Assembly: GCA_945833885.1 (NCBI GenBank)
Contig: CAMAFY010000012.1
Coordinates: forward strand, 1-64,000
DNA length: 64,000 bases
Source: an uncultured Bacteroidales bacterium
GTDB taxonomy: Bacteria > Bacteroidota > Bacteroidia > Bacteroidales > Bacteroidaceae
Direction of reading: 5' to 3'
The notes under the pieces were generated by a model. The model worked only from the letters and a program-made list of their open reading frames with translations, was not told where the DNA came from and ran no database searches. This document shows, one piece after another, positions 55,239 to 62,917 of the stretch. Both the position numbers and the translations under genes were made by a program. Numbering within the stretch: the stretch's first letter is position 1; every line of letters starts with the position of its first letter.

Positions 55239-57599
55239 TCAGTTGATGCGGAAACTTCCTTCGAGGCGGATGTCGTTGGAGGCGGCACCCACCATCACTT
55301 TGAACTCGCCCGGCTCGACGACATGCTCCATTTTCAGGTTGTAAAGTGCGAGGTCGTCGTGGCGGAGGTCAAAGGTCACGGTGCGGCTTTCGCCGGCTTT
55401 GAGGGCCACACGGTCGAAATTCTTGAGCGCCATGTGGGGAGTCTCGACGCTGCTTGTGACATCGCGGACATAGAGTTGCGGCACTTCCTCGCCGTCCTTG
55501 CCGCCGGTGTTGGTGAGCGTGAAGGTGATTCGGGCAAGAACATCCTCACCGGGAGCGGCCTTCACCGGAGAGCATACCAGATTGGAATAGGTGAATGTGG
55601 TGTAACTCTTGCCATAACCGAAACTATAGAGCGGCGCGGCGGGTGAGTCGATGTAGTCGTGGCTGGGATGTTTGCTGTAGTATACGGGAATCTGTCCCAC
55701 GTTCCGGGGAATGCTCACCGGAATTCTGCCTGCCGGATTGTAGTCGCCGAAGAGGACATCAGCGATGGCCATGCCACCTTGTCCGCCAGGATACCATGCC
55801 GTGAGCAGGGCATTGGCCTTCTCGGCGGCGAGGTTCATGTTGAGAGGACGGCCCTCAATGTATACAACCACCAGTTTCACACCGGCATCGATGAGGGCTT
55901 GCATCAGCGTTTCCTGGTCTCCCATGAGTTGAAGGCTTGCACGGTCGTAGCCTTCGCCGCTGTCCATATCGCTGAGTTCGCCCTTTCCTACGAGTGCTGC
56001 ACCGGTGGAAAGGTATTCCGTCTTGAAGTCTCGGGCGCTGGAACCTCCGACGACGAGGATGGTGACCTCGCTACGTTTGGCGGCGGCTACGGCAGCCTCG
56101 ATGTCGGAGTGCTGTGTGTCGCGGATGGCACAGCCCTTGACGTACTCCACTTCTGCGGCGGGAAGCATGGCGCGCACGCCGTCAAGGACGGTGGAAATGG
56201 CGGAACGTTCCTGCGGAGCCGTGTAGTCGCCCAACTGGTTGTACATCATATCGGCATTCGGACCTATGACGGCCACGTGGCGAAGTTCCTTGCTTAGGGG
56301 CAGGATGCCGTCGTTTTCGAGCAGGCAGATGCCTTTCCGTGCCACCTCGCGTGCCAACTGTTGGTTGGCCTCGCTGCGCACAATGCGCGCGGCACGTTTG
56401 GCATCGACGTAGGGATTCTCAAAAAGTCCGAGGTTGAACTTCAGGGTGAGCACTTTCGCAACGGCGCGGTCGAGGTCGGCTTCGCTGGCCTTTCCCGTCT
56501 CGATGGCGTGGCGGAGGAATTGGAAACTGTTGCCTTCGAGGTCGATGTCCACGCCGGCGTTCACGGCAAGTGCGCCCGCCTCTTCCCAGTTTTCCGCACA
56601 ATGGTGGGTCTGGGCTACGCCTTCGATGCTCTGAAGGTCGGAATAGATGGCTCCCTTGAAGCCCCATGTGTCGCGCAGGACCTCGGTCAACAGGTGGCGG
56701 TTGCTGGTGCATGGCACGCCGTCTATCATATTATAGGAGGTCATGATGCTGCCGACTCCGGCTTCGACTGCGCGCTTGAACTGGGGCACATATTCGCTCA
56801 TCAGGGTGCGTTCGCCAATGCTTGCCATCTCGCCGTTCAGACCTCCCTCGGGAATACCGTAGGCGGCGAAGTGCTTGAGTGTGGAATAAACGTGGCGGCC
56901 GTCGTTGCTCACTTCGCCGTTAAGGGCGAGGTTTCCCTGCATACCGCGCACCACTTCCGATGCGAGGATGCCGGCAAGTGTGGGGTCTTCACCGAAGGTT
57001 TCCTCCATACGGCTCCAACGTGGCTCCCGGGCAATGTCGATGACCGGGCCGTAACCTACGTGTGCTCCCTGGGCACGGATCTCGTCTCCCATGGCCTCGC
57101 CCATCCTGAAAAGCACGTCGCGGTCAAAGGTTGCCGCCTGGCTGAGCGCGGTGGGGAATACGGTTGCTCCGATGGCCATGTGTCCGTGAGGCGTCTCTTC
57201 CGCCACCATGATGGGGATTCCCAGGCGCGTTTTCTCGACGGCATAGCGCTGCATGTCGTTCATCAGTTCGGCGGCAAGCGCGGGATTGAGGCCCGTGGTA
57301 AGGGTCTTCTGGGTCCAGGGGTCGGCACGGAGCACCGCCCAATAGTTACCTATGTGCTGCTCGTCGGTGTATTTGTAGAACTTTTCTGTGAGGCTTACCT
57401 TGCCTTTCGCGTCCTTGTCGTAGATGAACCACCCGAGAGGGCAGCGCACCTGACCGATCTTCTCGTCGAGGGTCATGCGTGAAAGTAGGTCAGCCACCCG
57501 AAGTTCTACGGGCTGTGAGGCATCCTTATATACAGGCTTCTGGGCGTTTGCTGTCAGCGAGCACGCCATCAGGAGCATCGCTATCTGTGTCTTTTTCAT
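55239..57599 (-). CDS. GH3 family beta-glycosidase
   Basis: A 786-aa exported enzyme (signal MKKTQIAMLLMACSLTANAQ). It has the GH3 TIM barrel (VADLLSRMTLDEKIGQV; VYSTLKHFAAYGIPEGG; nucleophile Asp in GAIYSDLQSIEG), the alpha/beta sandwich (VAVIGPNADMMYNQLGDYTAP) and the C-terminal fibronectin-like domain (FEV-type PQLYVRDVTSSVETPHMALKNFDRVALKAGESRTV). Members act on beta-glucosides, beta-xylosides or, less often, beta-GlcNAc. The neighbours suggest an N-glycan-related substrate, but the full three-domain form is more typical of beta-glucosidases or xylosidases. It starts 57 bp after the GH29 gene ends. Confidence 0.93.
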   Translation of the reverse strand: MKKTQIAMLLMACSLTANAQKPVYKDASQPVELRVADLLSRMTLDEKIGQVRCPLGWFIYDKDAKGKVSLTEKFYKYTDEQHIGNYWAVLRADPWTQKTLTTGLNPALAAELMNDMQRYAVEKTRLGIPIMVAEETPHGHMAIGATVFPTALSQAATFDRDVLFRMGEAMGDEIRAQGAHVGYGPVIDIAREPRWSRMEETFGEDPTLAGILASEVVRGMQGNLALNGEVSNDGRHVYSTLKHFAAYGIPEGGLNGEMASIGERTLMSEYVPQFKRAVEAGVGSIMTSYNMIDGVPCTSNRHLLTEVLRDTWGFKGAIYSDLQSIEGVAQTHHCAENWEEAGALAVNAGVDIDLEGNSFQFLRHAIETGKASEADLDRAVAKVLTLKFNLGLFENPYVDAKRAARIVRSEANQQLAREVARKGICLLENDGILPLSKELRHVAVIGPNADMMYNQLGDYTAPQERSAISTVLDGVRAMLPAAEVEYVKGCAIRDTQHSDIEAAVAAAKRSEVTILVVGGSSARDFKTEYLSTGAALVGKGELSDMDSGEGYDRASLQLMGDQETLMQALIDAGVKLVVVYIEGRPLNMNLAAEKANALLTAWYPGGQGGMAIADVLFGDYNPAGRIPVSIPRNVGQIPVYYSKHPSHDYIDSPAAPLYSFGYGKSYTTFTYSNLVCSPVKAAPGEDVLARITFTLTNTGGKDGEEVPQLYVRDVTSSVETPHMALKNFDRVALKAGESRTVTFDLRHDDLALYNLKMEHVVEPGEFKVMVGAASNDIRLEGSFRIN

Positions 57600-57656
57600 G
57601 TTTTTCCAAAGATTTTCGGGGTTGTCTGCGGGTATTCCGGAAGAATTTCCCGTCTG

Positions 57657-59063
57657 TTACTGGATGGTGAACTGAAGTGCCACACCGTTTTTGCCGTTCG
57701 CACCCTTGGGAAGTGTGACGGTGGTGACGTCGCCTGCTGTGGTATACTTCACCGTCTTCCCGGTTTCGAGCCATGTCATCTTGCCTTTCGGGGTGTTTCC
57801 TTTCCAACTGATGGTGGCGGGCATCGGAGCATCGTCGCTCTGGGGCACGATGGCGTAGAGGGTCTTGCCGTCCTTTGCGGCGGTGAACCATACGCTTTTC
57901 TCATCGTTTGTATAGACCTCGGTGGTGCGGGTGCTGTAGATGGCCTTGCCGTTTTTCCGCAACCATGCGCCGACGGGACGGAGCACAGCCTCCACTTCGG
58001 GCTGAATCAGGCCGTCGGGGGTCGGACCGACACCCAGCAACAGGCAACCGCCTTTGGCACAAATCTCGGCAAGGATGCCGACAACCTTTGCGGGGCTCTT
58101 GAATTTTGCCGAAGGATCCCATCCCCAAGCGTGGCTCAATGTGATGCAACTCTCCCAGGGATAGTTCAGTTGTACGTCAGGAATGGAGCGTTCCGGCGTC
58201 TGATAGTTCTCCCACTTCGTCTTCATCGCGCGGTCAACGCTGATGAGTCCGGGGTGTTTTCCCGCACGCGCCTTCTGAAGTACCTCTTCCAGATACACGT
58301 CTTCCGCTTTTACCCATCCGCCGTCGAGCCAAAGGATATCGAAACGTCCGTAATTCTCGGTAAGTTCCATCAGTTGGTTCTTGCAGAACGTGCGGTAATT
58401 CTCCCACCACTGCCGATGTTCGTCGGTGTCGAGTTTGTAATTCCGTCCGCGTCCGCTGCATCCGTAGTAATCATTCCAGAACCATTGGCTGTGCCAGTCG
58501 GGCTTTGAGAAGTAGCATCCAATCCAAAAGTCCTTCTTTCTGAAAGCATCGAATACGAAACGTGCGACGTCGGACTTGGGATTTCCGGCAAACGGGGTGG
58601 CTTTTGCAATGGAAAAGTCGGTATATTTCGAGTCGAACATGCAGAAACCGTCGTGGTGCTTCGTGGTGAACACCATGTATTTCATACCGGCGTCCTGCAT
58701 GATGTCTGCCCATTGTTCGGGGTTGAAGTTGTAGGGATTGAACATTTTCGACAAATCCCAGTACCATTTCTTATAACTTTCGTAGGTGAATCCTGCCGGA
58801 CGTGTGATCCAGTCCTCGGAACATATTGGCCAACTCTCGCAGATTCCCGGCACAGAGTACAGTCCCCAATGGAAGAGTACGCCGAATTTAAGGTCCTTCC
58901 ACTCGTCAAGTTTGCGGAGAACGGTGGGGTCTTCCGGAGCAATGTATCCGTTTGCTTCGTGCTGGTGGACAAAACTGTTGCCTGCCTCCTCGGTTTGTGC
59001 CGAAAGGGCCATGGCATTTGCGGCGAACAGTGCCGTAGCGGTCAGAATTTTCAGGTATGACAT
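57657..59063 (-). CDS. GH29 family alpha-L-fucosidase
   Basis: Start at MSYLKILTATALFAANAMALSAQ (59063), a signal peptide; 468 aa. The ORF-track start lies inside a 22-bp repeat array. GH29 features: WKDLKFGVLFHWGLYSVPG, DAGMKYMVFTTKHHDGFCMFDSKYTDFSIAKATPF and the nucleophile Asp in FDILWLDGGW. The enzyme would remove alpha-fucose, for example from the core or antennae of N-glycans. It leads the GH29-GH3-GH92 group and is separated from the PNGase gene by 700 bp of repeats. Confidence 0.94.
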   Translation of the reverse strand: MSYLKILTATALFAANAMALSAQTEEAGNSFVHQHEANGYIAPEDPTVLRKLDEWKDLKFGVLFHWGLYSVPGICESWPICSEDWITRPAGFTYESYKKWYWDLSKMFNPYNFNPEQWADIMQDAGMKYMVFTTKHHDGFCMFDSKYTDFSIAKATPFAGNPKSDVARFVFDAFRKKDFWIGCYFSKPDWHSQWFWNDYYGCSGRGRNYKLDTDEHRQWWENYRTFCKNQLMELTENYGRFDILWLDGGWVKAEDVYLEEVLQKARAGKHPGLISVDRAMKTKWENYQTPERSIPDVQLNYPWESCITLSHAWGWDPSAKFKSPAKVVGILAEICAKGGCLLLGVGPTPDGLIQPEVEAVLRPVGAWLRKNGKAIYSTRTTEVYTNDEKSVWFTAAKDGKTLYAIVPQSDDAPMPATISWKGNTPKGKMTWLETGKTVKYTTAGDVTTVTLPKGANGKNGVALQFTIQ

Positions 59064-59122
59064 ATTGTTTAAAAAAGGATGAAATGGGTATTTGATGTTA
59101 GGTTGATTCGTTAGTGGTGGGG

Positions 59123-59276
59123 AAAACCGCGTGTTTTCCGTGCTGATGTCGCGCACCTTCCGTATTGATGCCGCGCACCTTCCGTGTCGATGTCGTGTGC
59201 TTTCCGTATTGATGTCGCACACCTTCCGTGTCAATGTCGCGTGTTTTCCGTATGGATGTCGCACATGTTTCTGGGG
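59123..59276. repeat. 22-bp degenerate tandem array, 7 units
   Basis: Units GATGTCGCGCACCTTCCGTA and variants start at 59123, 59145, 59167, 59189, 59211, 59233 and 59255. Odd and even units alternate TATT and GTGTC endings, hinting at 44-bp duplication. The array lies 60 bp upstream of the GH29 start. Confidence 0.87.
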
Positions 59277-59374
59277 AACAGATTGGGAACCGTATGGGAA
59301 GGCTTTCAGGCTCTTTTGCGGATGTTCCCAAGCCGTGTTGCAATGGCTTCCGCACCTTTTTAATATTATATTAA

Positions 59375-59653
59375 AGGTGGCGTATAAAAAATTAAAAGGT
59401 GGCGTATAAAAAGTGGCGTCTCAAGTAACGGGTTGTTTCGACGCATTTGCTTGGTTCCCGAAGACTTCTTACGACGTTTCCCGAAGGCTTCTTACGGCGG
59501 TTTCCGGTCCTTCTCGTAGAGGTCTCCGGATGCTGTTGCAAGGTCCTCCGAACCCTATTGCGGAAACTGCCGTATTTTGCAGCGGAAAGTTCCGCACTTT
59601 GTGGCCGGAAGTTCCGCACTTTTTGGTGGAAAATGCCGCACTTTTTTACGGAT
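59375..59653. repeat. 22-bp degenerate tandem arrays, 9 or more units
   Basis: AGGTGGCGTATAAAAA occurs twice 22 bp apart at 59375-59418. From about 59455 units follow every 22 bp (one 23-bp step) to 59653: GTTTCCGG, GTCTCCGG, TCCTCCGA, ACTGCCGT, AGTTCCGC, AGTTCCGC, AATGCCGC. The last three carry AAAGTTCCGCACTTT, the reverse-complement form of the shared core. Confidence 0.8.
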
Positions 59654-59759
59654 GCTTCCCATCCCTTCGGCGCGGACCTCGGCGGCGGTGGTTTCTTATA
59701 AGCGCGAAATCTTTCGGAATCAGCGCCTTACGGGGGCGGAGATACCGAAAGATGTTCAA

Positions 59760-61487
59760 TCATTCATAGTAAAGAAGCGTGCCGGAGATGCACCAGTAAC
59801 TGTTGCTTCCACCCTCAGGCTGGCCCTGGGGAATGTCAACTGTGATGGTGTGGTCCCCTGCTTCGAGGTCGCCAAGATAGATGTATTCGGGGTTGGTCAC
59901 CGTACCCGGGCACCAGTTGCTACGGCTCAGGTCGCTCGAAGCGAGGCCGTTGGCGAAATTTCCGGAGCAAGGTGAGTTGTTACGGTACGTACCGCAGTCG
60001 TCGCGCCACGGAATGAAGTCGATGACTTTGCGGCCGTCGAGCGAGATGGTGTTGATCTTCTGGTTGAATTCGTCGCCGTTTCCCCAGCCGCCATGTCCGG
60101 TGGTGAGGTAGTAAAGCACGGCCTTTTTCACCGGACGGTCCAGATGGAAATTGGCTTTCAGGTTGTCGTCGAGCATGAAGATGGGGTAGGGCTGGCCGTC
60201 CTGTTCCAACAGATTGACGGTGTTGAAGAGGGGCATGGCGTGGCGCACACCCGTGGCGCTGTCCTCGTCGCCCGGATGATAGGTCAGTTTCAGGCTGATT
60301 CTGTGGCCGTTGGCGTCCCAGTTTCCGATGTAGGCACCAATCCATGCCTCGCCTTCAAGGTGGTCAACGAGTGGCGTGACATTGAGTTGGTAGGTGACGG
60401 AGTCCACCCAATCCTGTCCGGGCACGCGGTTGTTGTTGAACTGGCGCACGCCAAATCCGGTGAAGAAGCGCATAAGTTCTACGGGAACATCGTAGTCCGG
60501 TGTGCTGACGAGCCCGTGATAGTCGGTGTCGCCGCTGTGGAATGCGGGCACGCTTTCGAGTTTGTGCATGGCATCGAGGAAACTCTTCTCCTTGCCGGTC
60601 GGCACAACGAAAACCGAACCCGTGCGGTCGTAAGCGTCGCCCACGGAATACTGCGTCAGCGTGGCGTAGATTTCGCGGTCGCGGGCGTGGGCGGGGAGTT
60701 TCACCTTTTTGAGGATGATGGTTCCTCCTCCGGCGCTATACTGCACGTCTGCCTTGAGTTCCGAAACGTTTCCCAGTTTCTCGCCGCTGAACTTCACGGC
60801 CTGCTGGTCGAAAATGTTGATGTCGATGTCGTAACAGTGGTTACAGGTGTAGGTATAATCGTCGATGTCCATCCCGTCGCCCCACGATTCGGGGAAGAGG
60901 GTGCGCTTTTCGGTGAGGACATTGATGGCGGAAACCTCCTGCGTAGCGTCGCCGTTTCGCACGACTTTCAGCACCAATCCGTCGGGAGCGCACGCGTTCA
61001 TGAACTGCGGTGTTCCGCGATATCCTTCAAGGGCGTCCGTCCACCACACGTCATAGGTGTTGCTTCTGACGCTGTATCTGTAGACATGGCAGGGCAAACC
61101 GTAGACGATTTCATCGTCAAGAACCTTGACATGGCCCTCGCCGACCTTGAATTCGTAGCCGGTATTGATGAGCCGTCCGTTGGGAAGTTTCGCCAGCCGC
61201 CGTGACGAATGTTTGCTCCAGTCCTGGAAATCTGTGGTGACGAGGTGTCCGGCAGTCTCGGCTTCGGCACCTTCCTTCTTGGCTTTTTCCAGAGACACCT
61301 CGTTCCCGACGATGGTCATGACCATTTCTCCGGGCCGCACTTTTCCCTTGTAGAGGGAGCGGTAAACGACTTCAATGCCCTGTCCTTTCCGGACTTTCTT
61401 TACGAGAGGCGATGCTGCCTGTGCGCAAGGCACGGTAATCATGCAGCAAAGCGCCATGATGATGGTTGCAAAAAAACGGTTTTTCAT
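59760..61487 (-). CDS. Peptide-N-glycosidase F-like protein
   Basis: A 575-aa exported protein (signal MKNRFFATIIMALCCMITVPCAQA). The C-terminal half resembles the two jelly-roll domains of PNGase F, which cuts whole N-glycans from asparagine: DRTGSVFVVPTG..PVELMRFFTGFGV, EAWIGAYIGNWDANGHRISLKLTYHPGDE, and TGHGGWGNGDEFNQKINTISLDGRKVIDFIPWRDDCGTYRNNSPCSGNF..SRSNWCPGTVT. About 290 N-terminal residues (GIEVVYRSLYKGKVRPGEMVMTIVGNEV) form an extra domain absent from the classical 314-residue enzyme. It lies between the sialidase-like and GH29 genes. Active-site residues were not verified by alignment. Confidence 0.8.
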   Translation of the reverse strand: MKNRFFATIIMALCCMITVPCAQAASPLVKKVRKGQGIEVVYRSLYKGKVRPGEMVMTIVGNEVSLEKAKKEGAEAETAGHLVTTDFQDWSKHSSRRLAKLPNGRLINTGYEFKVGEGHVKVLDDEIVYGLPCHVYRYSVRSNTYDVWWTDALEGYRGTPQFMNACAPDGLVLKVVRNGDATQEVSAINVLTEKRTLFPESWGDGMDIDDYTYTCNHCYDIDINIFDQQAVKFSGEKLGNVSELKADVQYSAGGGTIILKKVKLPAHARDREIYATLTQYSVGDAYDRTGSVFVVPTGKEKSFLDAMHKLESVPAFHSGDTDYHGLVSTPDYDVPVELMRFFTGFGVRQFNNNRVPGQDWVDSVTYQLNVTPLVDHLEGEAWIGAYIGNWDANGHRISLKLTYHPGDEDSATGVRHAMPLFNTVNLLEQDGQPYPIFMLDDNLKANFHLDRPVKKAVLYYLTTGHGGWGNGDEFNQKINTISLDGRKVIDFIPWRDDCGTYRNNSPCSGNFANGLASSDLSRSNWCPGTVTNPEYIYLGDLEAGDHTITVDIPQGQPEGGSNSYWCISGTLLYYE

Positions 61488-61642
61488 ATTATCGATAGTA
61501 TTGTTTCAGGTTTTCGGTACAATAGTCTCGGGGTATCGATTCAAAGGTTTTATGTAATTGTAATGATGTTTTCAGGTAACCCTTACGGCATTTTCAAGAT
61601 TCCGACACAAACGTTTCAGGGTGGTTTTTCCGCTGTCGACGA

Positions 61643-62854
61643 TTAGTCTTTCAGCATATTTTCCGGCAGACGTTTGAGGTCGATGATGGCGTATGCCGGT
61701 CTTTGTCGCCGCCAGGTATAGAGAACCCATATCCGACCATCGGAGGCTTCCACCACGCAGGGGTAGGAATACTCCCCTTCATGGTCGGTTTCGAGGTCGG
61801 CAATCTTTGTCCAATGTACGGCATCGTTGCTGATGGCGACGCTCAAAGGTGTGCGGACTCCTTCGCGTCCTGAGTCGTTGTAGACCAGAACATGGCGTCC
61901 GTCGGAGAGCGTCAGCGCGTCTGTTCCAGAGTTGTTGTTGGGCATGTCGCCTAATTGCACCTGTGTCCACGAGTGTCCTCCGTCGATGCTCGTCGTCTCT
62001 GCCAGCCGTCCGTGCCGCGTTCTTCCGATGGCTTTGAGGTTTTGCTCGTCGTTCCTGCCGTTAAGGTACAGGATGCTGGGCTGGATGCACTCTATCGTGT
62101 CGCAATCCACCTCAATCATTTGCCAGGTTTTGCCGTTGTCGTCAGACGTTTCAAAGTGGAATTTCCAGCGTCCTCCGGTCTCTGTGCTCGAACCTGCCAC
62201 GATTCTTCCCGAAACTGTCACTTCCGGCTTGTTCTTCACTGGTCCCAGTTGGGTGAATCTTTTGGTGCTGTCGTTCGTCAGCGCCCGTGGTCTGCTCCAT
62301 GTCTGTCCGTTGTCGTACGAGCGGATTTCCCATCCTGTCCAGTCCTGCACCCATTTTCCTATCTTGTAATCCAGGACCAGCGCGCCGTCGTTCAGGCGGT
62401 AAAGCACGGGATTGTAGCACGGTTTGCGCACGAGAGGCGAGATGAGTGGCTTCCCGCTGTGCGGTGCCGGTGCCGCCCATGTCGTCTTTTCGAAGATGCT
62501 GTCGCGGTGGCAGAGGCTTTCGAAGTCGGCATCGTAGTCGAAGGCTTTGCGTGTCGCGGCTGTGTAGATGCCGTCTGCCAGGAGTGTCGGCTCCGTCCAT
62601 TGCTGTGTGGAGTCATCGTATTTCGAGGTCCAAATGCAGCAGTCGGGATGCCCTTCATACGTGCCTCCGAAAAACGCCGCCATCATTTCGCCCGTAGAAA
62701 GTTGCACTACGGTAGTGGCATGGCAGGAGGGGAAAGCGGTTTCTTCGTAGATGAAGCCCTGCTCCACCACGCAAGGATAGGGCGAGGGAGCGTGTTTTTT
62801 TGCCGCGATGGGCAGTGAAATGGCAAGGAGTACAGCGGAAAATAATTGTCTCAT
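61643..62854 (-). CDS. Sialidase-like BNR-repeat glycosidase
   Basis: A 403-aa protein with a short signal peptide (MRQLFSAVLLAISLPIAAKK). Asp-box motifs of a six-bladed propeller are visible: SYDNGQTW, SDDNGKTW and SIDGGHSW. The opening FIYEETAFPSCHATTVVQLSTGEMMAAFFGGTYEGHPD is that of the COG4692 'predicted neuraminidase' group. That fold also includes rhamnosidases and lyases, so sialic acid specificity is uncertain. Position next to the PNGase gene makes removal of a terminal sugar from N-glycans attractive. It starts 63 bp after the DUF4838 gene ends. Confidence 0.8.
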   Translation of the reverse strand: MRQLFSAVLLAISLPIAAKKHAPSPYPCVVEQGFIYEETAFPSCHATTVVQLSTGEMMAAFFGGTYEGHPDCCIWTSKYDDSTQQWTEPTLLADGIYTAATRKAFDYDADFESLCHRDSIFEKTTWAAPAPHSGKPLISPLVRKPCYNPVLYRLNDGALVLDYKIGKWVQDWTGWEIRSYDNGQTWSRPRALTNDSTKRFTQLGPVKNKPEVTVSGRIVAGSSTETGGRWKFHFETSDDNGKTWQMIEVDCDTIECIQPSILYLNGRNDEQNLKAIGRTRHGRLAETTSIDGGHSWTQVQLGDMPNNNSGTDALTLSDGRHVLVYNDSGREGVRTPLSVAISNDAVHWTKIADLETDHEGEYSYPCVVEASDGRIWVLYTWRRQRPAYAIIDLKRLPENMLKD

Positions 62855-62917
62855 GGTGGTGTTGCATTCTAAAAATCAGGTTTACACCTATAACTATGAT
62901 TGCAGTGATGACAACAA

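Noticed and set aside
60093-61205. 370-aa plus-strand frame opposite the PNGase-like gene (and 373 aa opposite GH3 at 56361-57482)
   Set aside because: Antisense shadows of complete minus-strand enzymes.
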